Source: BOG-1184 sp964651515
GTDB lineage: Bacteria > Fibrobacterota > Chitinivibrionia > Chitinivibrionales > Chitinispirillaceae
Length of the DNA: 16,924 nucleotides
Direction of reading: 5' to 3'
NCBI GenBank assembly: GCA_964651515.1
Contig: CAZYYB010000070.1
Location: 1 to 16,924, forward strand
Shown: positions 1-5,256 of the stretch, piece by piece
Numbering within the stretch: position 1 is the stretch's first letter
Layout: the number at the start of each line of letters is the position of its first letter
Program-made: the position numbers and the translations under genes
The notes under the pieces: model-generated
What the model was told of the DNA's origin: nothing
What the model saw: the letters and a program-made list of their open reading frames with translations, nothing else
The model's database searches: none

Positions 1-2
1 TG

Positions 3-191
3 CGCGAGCGTCTGCCGCAGGCAGACATCGCCGCGCACCTCCGCAGGAAGGGGTGTGCCCCGGGACGCGCGTTTCGCGCGGCCGGGGGCCAGGGGGAACC
101 AGGAACTGGTTCCCCCACCAGAAGCGGCAAGCTCGGTTCCCCCACCAAAGGCTTCGGGATCGGTTCCCCCACCGGCATGTTTACCGCTTAA
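3..191 (+). CDS. Possible 3' end of a rightward gene (partial, uncertain)
   Basis: Frame 3 of the plus strand is open from the left edge to a TAA at 189-191, giving about 62 residues. The first part (RERLPQADIAAHLRRKG) looks like an ordinary amphipathic protein helix; the rest is low complexity, with three spaced GSPT motifs encoded by a 27-nt tandem repeat. The stop would interlock with the LemA stop on the other strand within the palindrome TTAA at 188-191. I do not recognise a family. Because the same repeat core also lies in plainly non-coding DNA (2610-2622), this may simply be intergenic repeat that happens to be open, so the call is weak. Confidence 0.22.
   Translation, partial: RERLPQADIAAHLRRKGCAPGRAFRAAGGQGEPGTGSPTRSGKLGSPTKGFGIGSPTGMFTA
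10..26. repeat. Short perfect inverted repeat (hairpin)
   Basis: Arms GTCTGCC (10-16) and GGCAGAC (20-26) flank a GCA loop. A second small palindrome, CGCGCG-TTT-CGCGCG, follows at 66-80. Neither is followed by a T run, so neither is a clear terminator. They may be repeat DNA or local structure at the end of a gene that enters from the left edge. Confidence 0.4.
92..116. terminator. Hairpin downstream of lemA, terminator-like without T run
   Basis: A perfect 11-bp stem GGGGGAACCAG / CTGGTTCCCCC (92-102 and 106-116) with a 3-nt loop GAA. It lies about 70 bp past the LemA stop on the minus strand and could end that operon's transcript or protect its 3' end. No U tract follows on either strand, so intrinsic termination is doubtful. 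Its right arm is also the first unit of the 27-nt tandem repeat. Confidence 0.4.
108..174. repeat. 27-nt tandem repeat with GGTTCCCCCACC core
   Basis: The core GGTTCCCCCACC begins at 108, 135 and 162, an exact 27-nt period; the sequence between the cores is less conserved. A further copy of the core lies alone at 2610-2622. The 9-mer GGTTCCCCC or its complement occurs at six places that I found, all outside recognised genes (92, 108, 135, 162, 2610, and 16028 in the opposite sense). This fits a dispersed short intergenic repeat that has locally multiplied. Confidence 0.65.
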
Positions 192-754
192 AACTTTACC
201 TTCGGCGCTTCCTTCGCCTCCCCCGCCGCCTCGAAGTACGGCGCTTCCTTATAGCCGCCGGCCACGAAACTGTAGGGGATTTTCCTCATCGTCGCATTGA
301 ACTCCTGCGCCGCCTCGTTGTACCTCTGGCGGGCCACCGAGATCCGGTTTTCGGTTCCCGCGAGCTCGTCCTGGAGCGCCAGGAAGTTCTGGTTGGCCTT
401 CAGGTCGGGGTAGTTTTCGGTCACCACGAGCAGGCGCGACAGTGCGCCGGAAAGCTGGTTGTTCGCGGCCATCTTCTCGGCCGGCGTCGAGGCGCCGCCG
501 ACCGAGGCCCTGGCCTGCGTGACCTCGTTCAAGACCTTGTCCTCGTGCGCGGCGTATCCCTTGACCGTTTCGACGAGGTTCGGGATGAGATCGAGCCGCC
601 GCTGCAACTGGCTCTCCACCTGCCCCCAGGCGCTCTTCGTATTCTCGTCGAGCTCCACGAGCCGGTTTTTCCAGCCGATGTACTGCCCGACGCAGAGCAG
701 CGCCGCGACGACGATCACCGCGATGACGATGAGTACCTTCCATAGTGTTTTCAT
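188..754 (-). CDS. lemA: LemA family membrane-anchored protein
   Basis: This 188-residue protein has one N-terminal membrane segment (about residues 5-25) followed by a long helical soluble part, the usual LemA size and plan. The conserved stretch QRRLDLIPNLVETVKGYA (about residues 51-68) is the family hallmark, and the C-terminal helix ending near YFEAAGEAKEAPKV also fits. The exact role of LemA is not settled; the family is tied to the cell envelope and often sits beside TPM-domain proteins, as here. The start ATG (754-752) overlaps the TGA of the upstream nucleotidyltransferase by four bases (ATGA), and GGAGGA lies just before it, so translation is probably coupled. It is the last gene of the three-gene leftward operon. 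Confidence 0.93.
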   Translation of the reverse strand: MKTLWKVLIVIAVIVVAALLCVGQYIGWKNRLVELDENTKSAWGQVESQLQRRLDLIPNLVETVKGYAAHEDKVLNEVTQARASVGGASTPAEKMAANNQLSGALSRLLVVTENYPDLKANQNFLALQDELAGTENRISVARQRYNEAAQEFNATMRKIPYSFVAGGYKEAPYFEAAGEAKEAPKVKF

Positions 755-1482
755 GCCCGTTCCTCCGTTGAAAGTTGATCGACCTGCGTTATCAGCGTTT
801 TGATTGCCTGCATGTAGGCCGGAAAAATATCGACCATCTCCTTTTTACTGCCGTTTTTCACCGCTTCCATCGTTTTCAGGAGTGAATTATCCCCCAGGCC
901 GTAGCTTTGGGTCACCCGGGCGAAGAGCGATCTCCTCTCCGGGAGGACGGGCTCATTCTTCAGATGCAGAAGCGCCTGGAAAATGGCGGAAAAATCCCGC
1001 ATCGAACCATGCAGGACATTTCTGAGCAGGTGCCGATTCCGCTTCGCTCCCGGCCACTCCCGCAGGAGATGGAGCCACTTCCCCTTGAGCTCGCGCTCGA
1101 CCTGGATCCGCAGGTCCCGCCCGTCGACCTTGAGGCCCTTCAAAACATCCTCGCCAATGACGACGGCATAGCTCTCCTTCATGGCAAGAAACTCTATGGG
1201 GAAGGAGTCGATGGAGGAGTCGATGTACTCCCGGTCCATGAAGAGGGGACGGGAGAATCGCTTCTTCATCCACTTCTCCTGGAGGGCCTGCGATCTCTCG
1301 ACCAGGGGAAGCGTCATCGCCGAGAGGACGACGAGGACGTTGATGTCCGACCGCTTCGGGTCGAAATGGCCGCCCGCCGCGCTCCCGTAAACGATCACGG
1401 AGAGCAGGTCGTCGCCGTAACAAGCCTTGAAATCCGCCGCCGCACAACGGGCGAGCGCAATCGGATCGGTTATGGTACTCAT
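751..1482 (-). CDS. Small nucleotidyltransferase-domain protein
   Basis: 243 residues if translation starts at the ATG at 1482-1480, which follows AAGGGG at good spacing. The frame stays open further upstream, but that extension is an arginine-rich shadow of the glycine-rich tail of the neighbouring gene. Near the N terminus, VYGSAAGG...PKRSDINVLVVL (about residues 31-53) matches the GS...SD pattern of the minimal nucleotidyltransferase/pol-beta fold; the second acidic position is Asn (SDIN) rather than Asp, which may alter metal binding. The remainder is mostly helical and unrecognised. Target unknown: such proteins may act on proteins, RNA or small molecules. It sits between the TPM gene (35 bp upstream) and lemA (4-bp overlap), so it probably works with them. 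Confidence 0.8.
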   Translation of the reverse strand: MSTITDPIALARCAAADFKACYGDDLLSVIVYGSAAGGHFDPKRSDINVLVVLSAMTLPLVERSQALQEKWMKKRFSRPLFMDREYIDSSIDSFPIEFLAMKESYAVVIGEDVLKGLKVDGRDLRIQVERELKGKWLHLLREWPGAKRNRHLLRNVLHGSMRDFSAIFQALLHLKNEPVLPERRSLFARVTQSYGLGDNSLLKTMEAVKNGSKKEMVDIFPAYMQAIKTLITQVDQLSTEERA

Positions 1483-1517
1483 GGTTGAACCCCTTGCATT
1501 GAGTGGTACCGGCACAT

Positions 1518-2312
1518 TCAGAATCCGCGCGACGATCCGCCGCCGCCGCTGCCGCCGCCGCCGAACCCGCCGCCAAAGCCTCCCCCGCCAAAACCCCCGC
1601 CGAACCCGCCGCCTCCCCGGCCTCCCCGCCCGCCGCCCGCGAGGCTCGACATGATGAGCAGGAGGAGCAGGGCGCGGCCCGGTCGTGTTCCAAGGAGAAG
1701 CCCCAGCACGACGGCGATGAGAATCAGTTGCAGCCACGAGAGTACACGGGGCGGCGGCTGGTCCGTTGCCGCCTGGACATCGGGGCTTGTCAGCGTGATG
1801 CCCTTCTCGTGGGCCACGACCCCGGCGATGGCGCCGGAGACGCCGAGCATGCCGGTGGAGAAGTCGCCGCTCTTAAAATAGGGAATACCGTACTGGTCCA
1901 GTATCCGGCCGGTCTTTGCATCGTTCAGGTACCCCTCGGAGCCGTAGCCGACCTCAATCCGCACCCGGCGCGGATTGAGCGAGAGCAGGAGCAGCGCTCC
2001 CTCGTCGTGCCCTTTTTGCCCGATTCCCCACTCCTTGTAGAGCTGCGGCGCGTACTCGTCGATCGTCGAATTTCCCAGTGCATCAATGGTCGCCACCACC
2101 AGGCCGAACTGCGCCTGGTCCCAGAGCGCCTGGGCCAAAGTGGCTATCTTCTGCTGCGTTTGCTGATCGATGACGCCCGCATAGTCCGCCACCGGGCCGG
2201 TCGGCCGGGGAGGGAATGACTGGGCGACGAGGGTGAGGCAGAGCAGGAGGATAACCGGCAGTACCTTGAAAAGACCGCACAAAAGCGGAGGGGATTTAAG
2301 TCGGCTGTTCAA
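1518..2312 (-). CDS. TPM-domain membrane protein with glycine-rich tail (YgcG type)
   Basis: 264 residues starting at TTG (2312-2310), with AGGAC about 8 nt before it; no ATG or GTG replaces it before the signal-like segment. A hydrophobic N terminus (about 11-31) resembles a signal peptide or anchor. The TPM domain (about 38-170) begins with PTGPVADYAGVID and contains the typical GHDEGALLLLS and IEVGYGSEGYL motifs. Two closely spaced hydrophobic stretches (about 191-221) place the domain outside the cytoplasm. The tail (226-264) is nearly all Gly with Phe and Ser. TPM proteins are membrane proteins linked to phosphatase activity or photosystem repair in other organisms; the bacterial role is unclear. 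It is the first gene of the operon with the nucleotidyltransferase and lemA. Confidence 0.88.
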   Translation of the reverse strand: MNSRLKSPPLLCGLFKVLPVILLLCLTLVAQSFPPRPTGPVADYAGVIDQQTQQKIATLAQALWDQAQFGLVVATIDALGNSTIDEYAPQLYKEWGIGQKGHDEGALLLLSLNPRRVRIEVGYGSEGYLNDAKTGRILDQYGIPYFKSGDFSTGMLGVSGAIAGVVAHEKGITLTSPDVQAATDQPPPRVLSWLQLILIAVVLGLLLGTRPGRALLLLLIMSSLAGGGRGGRGGGGFGGGFGGGGFGGGFGGGGSGGGGSSRGF

Positions 2313-2422
2313 TGAGTGGTCCTGTCCGGGGAGAGCTTAAGTATGCCGGTAACAAATATACCTATTAACAATGTGGGGAATATCAGGATAGGGGGATATC
2401 TTTTGATAAAAGGAGGCTCACC

Positions 2423-2479
2423 ATGTTAGCCCCTGAGCCAGGCGTTTCATTGTCATCGATTCTCTCCCCTCTCCACTGA
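2423..2479 (+). CDS. Tiny ORF (18 aa) behind a strong Shine-Dalgarno site
   Basis: AAAAGGAGG at 2408-2416 stands 6 nt before an ATG at 2423, the best ribosome binding site in the window. The frame gives MLAPEPGVSLSSILSPLH and stops at 2477-2479, inside the palindromic repeat. An inverted repeat GGCTCA (2415-2420) / TGAGCC (2434-2439) could fold over the start codon. It may be a leader peptide, the 5' stub of a gene interrupted by the repeat, or chance. No function can be inferred. Confidence 0.25.
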   Translation: MLAPEPGVSLSSILSPLH

Positions 2480-2513
2480 GTGGAGAGGGGCCGGGGGTGC
2501 GAGAGGGCGAGAC
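2466..2513. repeat. Dispersed palindromic intergenic repeat, copy 1
   Basis: Perfect inverted repeat CCCCTCTCCACT-G-AGTGGAGAGGGG (2466-2490) followed by a GC-rich tail ending in GCGAGAC. A related but not identical copy lies at 4423-4473. I associate this kind of palindrome plus GGCCGGGGTGAGG tail with intergenic repeats spread through many bacterial genomes. It is not followed by a T run. Confidence 0.6.
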
Positions 2514-2570
2514 GCGGCTTTGCACGACTCCGACCAGGGGCTGGTGCAATTTAAGGCAATAATAATCCGT

Positions 2571-2595
2571 CCATTTTGCCTTTCGGGCAAAATGG
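2571..2595. repeat. Hairpin-forming inverted repeat
   Basis: Perfect 10-bp arms CCATTTTGCC (2571-2580) and GGCAAAATGG (2586-2595) around the loop TTTCG. It lies just before the GGTTCCCCCACCA copy at 2610, so the two may belong to one composite repeat. No T run follows on either strand. Confidence 0.55.
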
Positions 2596-2676
2596 GTAAC
2601 CCGCAAGGCGGTTCCCCCACCAAGTCCGCTTATCATTAATAGTTATCCCTTGAATAAATCCCTTCAAAGAGCTATT

Positions 2677-2707
2677 TTGCATCTATTCGTCCCCATTTGC
2701 ATATAAT
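2677..2707 (+). promoter_or_regulatory. Putative sigma70-type promoter for the Rho-N gene
   Basis: A perfect TATAAT at 2702-2707 in an AT-rich stretch, with a poor -35 candidate TTGCAT (2677-2682) at 19-bp spacing. A TG three bases before the -10 may help. The transcript would have a leader of about 45 nt ending in the strong site GGCAGGAGG (2741-2749), 9 nt before the ATG of the next gene. Confidence 0.45.
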
Positions 2708-2758
2708 ATCGTACCAAAATAATCATCACCATTCTCAATTGGCAGGAGGCTCGACACT

Positions 2759-3088
2759 ATGGCGTACACGTACCAGGACCTTAAAAAGAAAACCGTCGCC
2801 CAGCTGCGCGAAATCGCCAAGGGCGCCAAACACGAGGCCGTGGCCGGCTACTCGCAGCTCAACAAGGAGCACCTGCTCCTCGGGCTCTGCAAGGCGTTCG
2901 GTATCGACAGCCGGGTCCATCACGTCGCCCAGGGCATCGACAAGACCAAGATCAAGGGAACGATCAAACAGCTGAAGAAGGACCGTGACGAAGCGCTCGC
3001 CCAGCCTGAGAAGGACTACAAGAAGCTCAAGACCATCCGTCGTTCGGTGCACGCGCTCAAGCGGGAGCTGCGGAAGGCCATGCTGTAA
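2759..3088 (+). CDS. Rho N-terminal-domain-like small protein
   Basis: 109 residues, very basic in the second half. Residues about 7-47 (LKKKTVAQLREIAKG...YSQLNKEHLLLGLCKAFGI) match the helix-extended-helix pattern of the Rho N-terminal/SAP-like fold, which binds nucleic acid in transcription factor Rho. The rest is a charged helix rich in Lys and Arg with KTIRRSVHALKREL near the end, plausible for nucleic acid contact or a coiled coil. The start ATG is preceded by GGCAGGAGG. The SpmA-SpmB fusion starts only 9 bp after its stop, so the two are probably co-transcribed. Its exact function is unknown to me. Confidence 0.8.
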   Translation: MAYTYQDLKKKTVAQLREIAKGAKHEAVAGYSQLNKEHLLLGLCKAFGIDSRVHHVAQGIDKTKIKGTIKQLKKDRDEALAQPEKDYKKLKTIRRSVHALKRELRKAML

Positions 3089-3097
3089 ACCGGTTTC

Positions 3098-4414
3098 ATG
3101 CCCATGGCAAAGAAGCCGTCCGCTATCAATGTAATCTGGCTCTACCTCATTCTCCTGAGCATCCTGACCGCGGCCTACGGCGGCAGGATGGAACTCCTCA
3201 CCAAAGCCTCCTTCGATGCGGCGAAAAGCGCCGTGATGCTGGCCATAACCCTGGTCGGCGCCATGGCGCTCTGGCTGGGAATCATGAAGGTCGCGGAAAC
3301 CGCCGGGCTCATGCGGCTGGTGAGCAGGGCGATCCGGCCGGTCATGACCTGGCTCTTCCCCACCGTACCCGCAGACCACCCCGCCATGTCGGCGATGATC
3401 ATGAACATCGCGGCGAATATGCTCGGACTCGGCAACGCGGCGACACCCATGGGGATAAAGGCCATGGGCGAGCTCGACAAACTGAACCCGCGCAAGGGCA
3501 CGGCGTCGAACGCCATGTGCCTCTTCCTCGCCATCAACACCTCGAACGTCTCTCTCCTGCCGCTCGGCGTCATCGCGGTGCGGGCGGCGGCCGGGGCGTC
3601 GAGCCCCGGAGCGATCCTCATCCCGACCTTCATCGCGACCTCGACCGCGACCGTCTGCGCCATCACGCTCGCGAAATTTTTCGCCCGCAGAAGCCCCGAC
3701 CCCGCTCCCCTGCCGCAGGAAGCGCCGGCCGCGAAGAAGGCGACCGACGACAACGGTGAGGGTGCCGGGGAGGTGCATCGTCCGGGTGCTTTCGGAAGGA
3801 TTATCGCGATCGCGGTCATCGTCGCCTTCTTCGCGGCCATCCCCTGGCACTACGTCGCCGCGCACCACCTGCCGCACATCACCTTTCACCTCCTCACCCG
3901 GGCGACCGGCTGGCTCGTGCCGACCCTCATGGGCTTCTTCCTGCTCTTCGGCTACTTCAGGGGGGTCAAGGTCTACGAGTCGCTGACCGAGGGCGCCAAG
4001 GAGGGATTCCAGGTCGCCATCCGCATCATCCCGTTCCTGGTCGCGATCTTCGTGGCGATCGGCATGTTCCGCGAGAGCGGCGCGCTCGACCTCCTGGCCC
4101 GGCTCCTCAGCCCGATCACCTCCCGGATAGGCTTTCCGATCGAGGCGCTGCCCGTGGCGCTGCTCCGTCCGCTCTCGGGCACCGGATCCTTCGCCGCGAT
4201 GACCGAGGTGATCAACCGGGCGCCCGACAGCTTCGCCTCGTTCCTGGTCTCGGTGCTCCAGGGATCGACCGAAACCACCTTCTACGTGCTGGCGGTCTAC
4301 TTCGGCAGCGTGGGGATCCGCCGGTCGCGTTATGCGCTCACCGTCGGGCTCATCGCCGATGCGGTGGGTATTACCGCGGCACTGGCAATATCCCATCTGA
4401 TGTTCAGGGTATAA
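3098..4414 (+). CDS. SpmA-SpmB fusion, nucleoside-recognition (gate) domain membrane protein
   Basis: 438 residues with about ten hydrophobic segments. The N-terminal half (about 10-197) carries the SpmA hallmark ANMLGLGNAATPMGIKAM (about 106-123); a charged, Ala/Pro-rich linker (about 198-230) joins it to an SpmB-like half (about 232-438) with LPVALLRPLSGTGSFAAM (about 351-368). In spore formers SpmA and SpmB are separate proteins needed for spore core dehydration; in non-sporulating Gram-negatives the fused form is of unknown function, perhaps a transporter or permease for a small molecule. Start: ATG at 3098 or the in-frame ATG at 3104; no clear ribosome site, so translation is probably coupled to the preceding gene 9 bp away. 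Confidence 0.88.
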   Translation: MPMAKKPSAINVIWLYLILLSILTAAYGGRMELLTKASFDAAKSAVMLAITLVGAMALWLGIMKVAETAGLMRLVSRAIRPVMTWLFPTVPADHPAMSAMIMNIAANMLGLGNAATPMGIKAMGELDKLNPRKGTASNAMCLFLAINTSNVSLLPLGVIAVRAAAGASSPGAILIPTFIATSTATVCAITLAKFFARRSPDPAPLPQEAPAAKKATDDNGEGAGEVHRPGAFGRIIAIAVIVAFFAAIPWHYVAAHHLPHITFHLLTRATGWLVPTLMGFFLLFGYFRGVKVYESLTEGAKEGFQVAIRIIPFLVAIFVAIGMFRESGALDLLARLLSPITSRIGFPIEALPVALLRPLSGTGSFAAMTEVINRAPDSFASFLVSVLQGSTETTFYVLAVYFGSVGIRRSRYALTVGLIADAVGITAALAISHLMFRV

Positions 4415-4422
4415 CCCCCTAT

Positions 4423-4473
4423 CCCTCTCCACTCGTGAAGAGGGGTGGCCGACAGGCCGGGGTGAGGCGAGAC
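4423..4473. repeat. Dispersed palindromic intergenic repeat, copy 2
   Basis: CCCTCTCCACTCGTGAAGAGGGG followed by GGCC-GACA-GGCC (4447-4458) and GGGGTGAGGCGAGAC. It resembles the copy at 2466-2513 in the palindrome and in the GCGAGAC end, but its stem is imperfect and it has the extra GGCC hairpin. It fills most of the gap between the SpmA-SpmB and Nudix genes. Confidence 0.6.
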
Positions 4474-4505
4474 GGTGAACGCAACGCTATCAATGAAACG
4501 ATATC

Positions 4506-5186
4506 ATGAACCCTTCACTGGAAAATGAACCGAAGATCCTGGCCTGGCTGAAGCTTGTCGCGGATGCAGGCTCGGCCATCGCAAGCCTCGAACCGGTCGC
4601 CCTGCTGCGCAAGAAAAACGGGGAGCTGCTCTTTGCGCTGCTCGATGTCTCGGGCCATTCGGCGGACGGGCGTGCGCTTCCCCGCTACCTCTTTATCCGG
4701 GGAGACGCCTGCCTCATCGTCCCCCTCATCCGCAACCGGGACACGGGTGAAGAGAAGTTCCTGATGGTCCGCCAGTACCGGATCGGCAACGGAGCCTTAA
4801 GCCTCGAATTCCCGGCCGGCATGCTCGACAACGCCGTCGGCGAGCCCCGCAAAGTCGCGCTCCGCGAACTTGCCGAAGAGACGGGCCAATCGGTGACCGA
4901 CGCGGAACTTTTCCCGCTCCGCGGGAAAAAGCTGTTCAGTTCGGCCGGCGCCAGCGACGAGGGGATCTACTACTTCGGCTGCATACGGGAGGTCGGCGAT
5001 GCCGCCTGGCAAACTTTGTGCGACGGCGTGCACGGCAGCGCGGAGGAGAACGAAATCATCTCGCTTTGCCTGCGGACGCGGGCCGAGGCCGAGGCGGAAG
5101 CGACCTCGCTCCAGGTTTTTCTGGGCTTCCATCTGTTCGAGGAGTACCGCCGCAGTAAGTCCCGAGGATGGAGGAGGTTGCTCTGA
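4506..5186 (+). CDS. Nudix hydrolase, ADP-sugar/ADP-ribose pyrophosphatase type
   Basis: 226 residues. The Nudix region runs from about 62 to 200, with the box GMLDNAVGEPRKVALRELAE then ETG at about 105-127: the REL-x-EE-x-G core is intact (R120, E121, E124, E125, G127), but the first half is one residue longer than the textbook GX5EX7RE spacing. As I recall, the same spacing (GMLDDDKGD...VREVEEETG) is found in plant ADP-sugar diphosphatase NUDT14, so this is a family variant and not a defect. Downstream LFSSAGASDEGIYYF (about 143-157) corresponds to the SPG..DE loop of ADP-ribose pyrophosphatases. Expected reaction: hydrolysis of a nucleoside diphosphate linked to a sugar. No strong ribosome site precedes the ATG. 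It lies 70 bp before the sphingolipid-type genes and may or may not share their transcript. Confidence 0.82.
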   Translation: MNPSLENEPKILAWLKLVADAGSAIASLEPVALLRKKNGELLFALLDVSGHSADGRALPRYLFIRGDACLIVPLIRNRDTGEEKFLMVRQYRIGNGALSLEFPAGMLDNAVGEPRKVALRELAEETGQSVTDAELFPLRGKKLFSSAGASDEGIYYFGCIREVGDAAWQTLCDGVHGSAEENEIISLCLRTRAEAEAEATSLQVFLGFHLFEEYRRSKSRGWRRLL

Positions 5187-5212
5187 AACCCTATTTTCAA
5201 CTATTTTATAAG
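5183..5212 (+). promoter_or_regulatory. Possible promoter of the sphingolipid-type gene run
   Basis: CTGAAA (5183-5188) and TATAAG (5207-5212) at 18-bp spacing, within an AT-rich island (about 5186-5220) that stands out in this GC-rich DNA. It would give a leader of about 38 nt to the ATG at 5257. The -35 overlaps the end of the Nudix gene. The match is modest. Confidence 0.35.
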
Positions 5213-5256
5213 ATTATTTTCGCCGGTGCCTCGATTCCCCAAGGAGAGTTCCGTAC

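Larger units (their letters stand above)
2313..2758. other. Gene-poor divergent intergenic region with repeats
   Basis: 446 bp between the leftward TPM operon and the rightward Rho-N gene. It is richer in A and T than its surroundings. It holds a tiny ORF with a strong ribosome site (2423-2479), a perfect palindrome (2466-2490), a second hairpin (2571-2595), one copy of the GGTTCCCCCACC repeat (2610-2622), and a promoter before the Rho-N gene. An open frame on the minus strand across 2418-2636 runs through the repeats and I regard it as non-coding. The TPM operon promoter must lie at about 2320-2400, but no convincing -35/-10 pair stands out. Confidence 0.7.

Noticed and set aside
108..174. 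CRISPR-like array at the left edge
   Set aside because: The period is 27 nt in total with a 12-13 nt core, too short for repeat plus spacer, and no cas gene is present.
1483..1737. Upstream extension of the nucleotidyltransferase frame
   Set aside because: The extra 85 residues are Arg-rich and lie inside the glycine-rich tail of the TPM gene; the ATG at 1482 has a proper AAGGGG site.
2464..2490. Palindrome at 2466-2490 as an intrinsic terminator
   Set aside because: It is followed by GC-rich DNA, not a T run, and has a relative at 4423; a repeat is the better call.
2418..2636. 72-residue minus-strand frame in the intergenic region
   Set aside because: It consists of the palindromic repeats and hairpin translated; no ribosome site and no independent support.
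2735..4432. 565-residue open frame on the minus strand across the Rho-N and SpmA-SpmB genes
   Set aside because: Highly charged, Arg/Asp/Glu/His-rich low-complexity translation opposite two well-supported genes; typical antisense shadow in GC-rich DNA.
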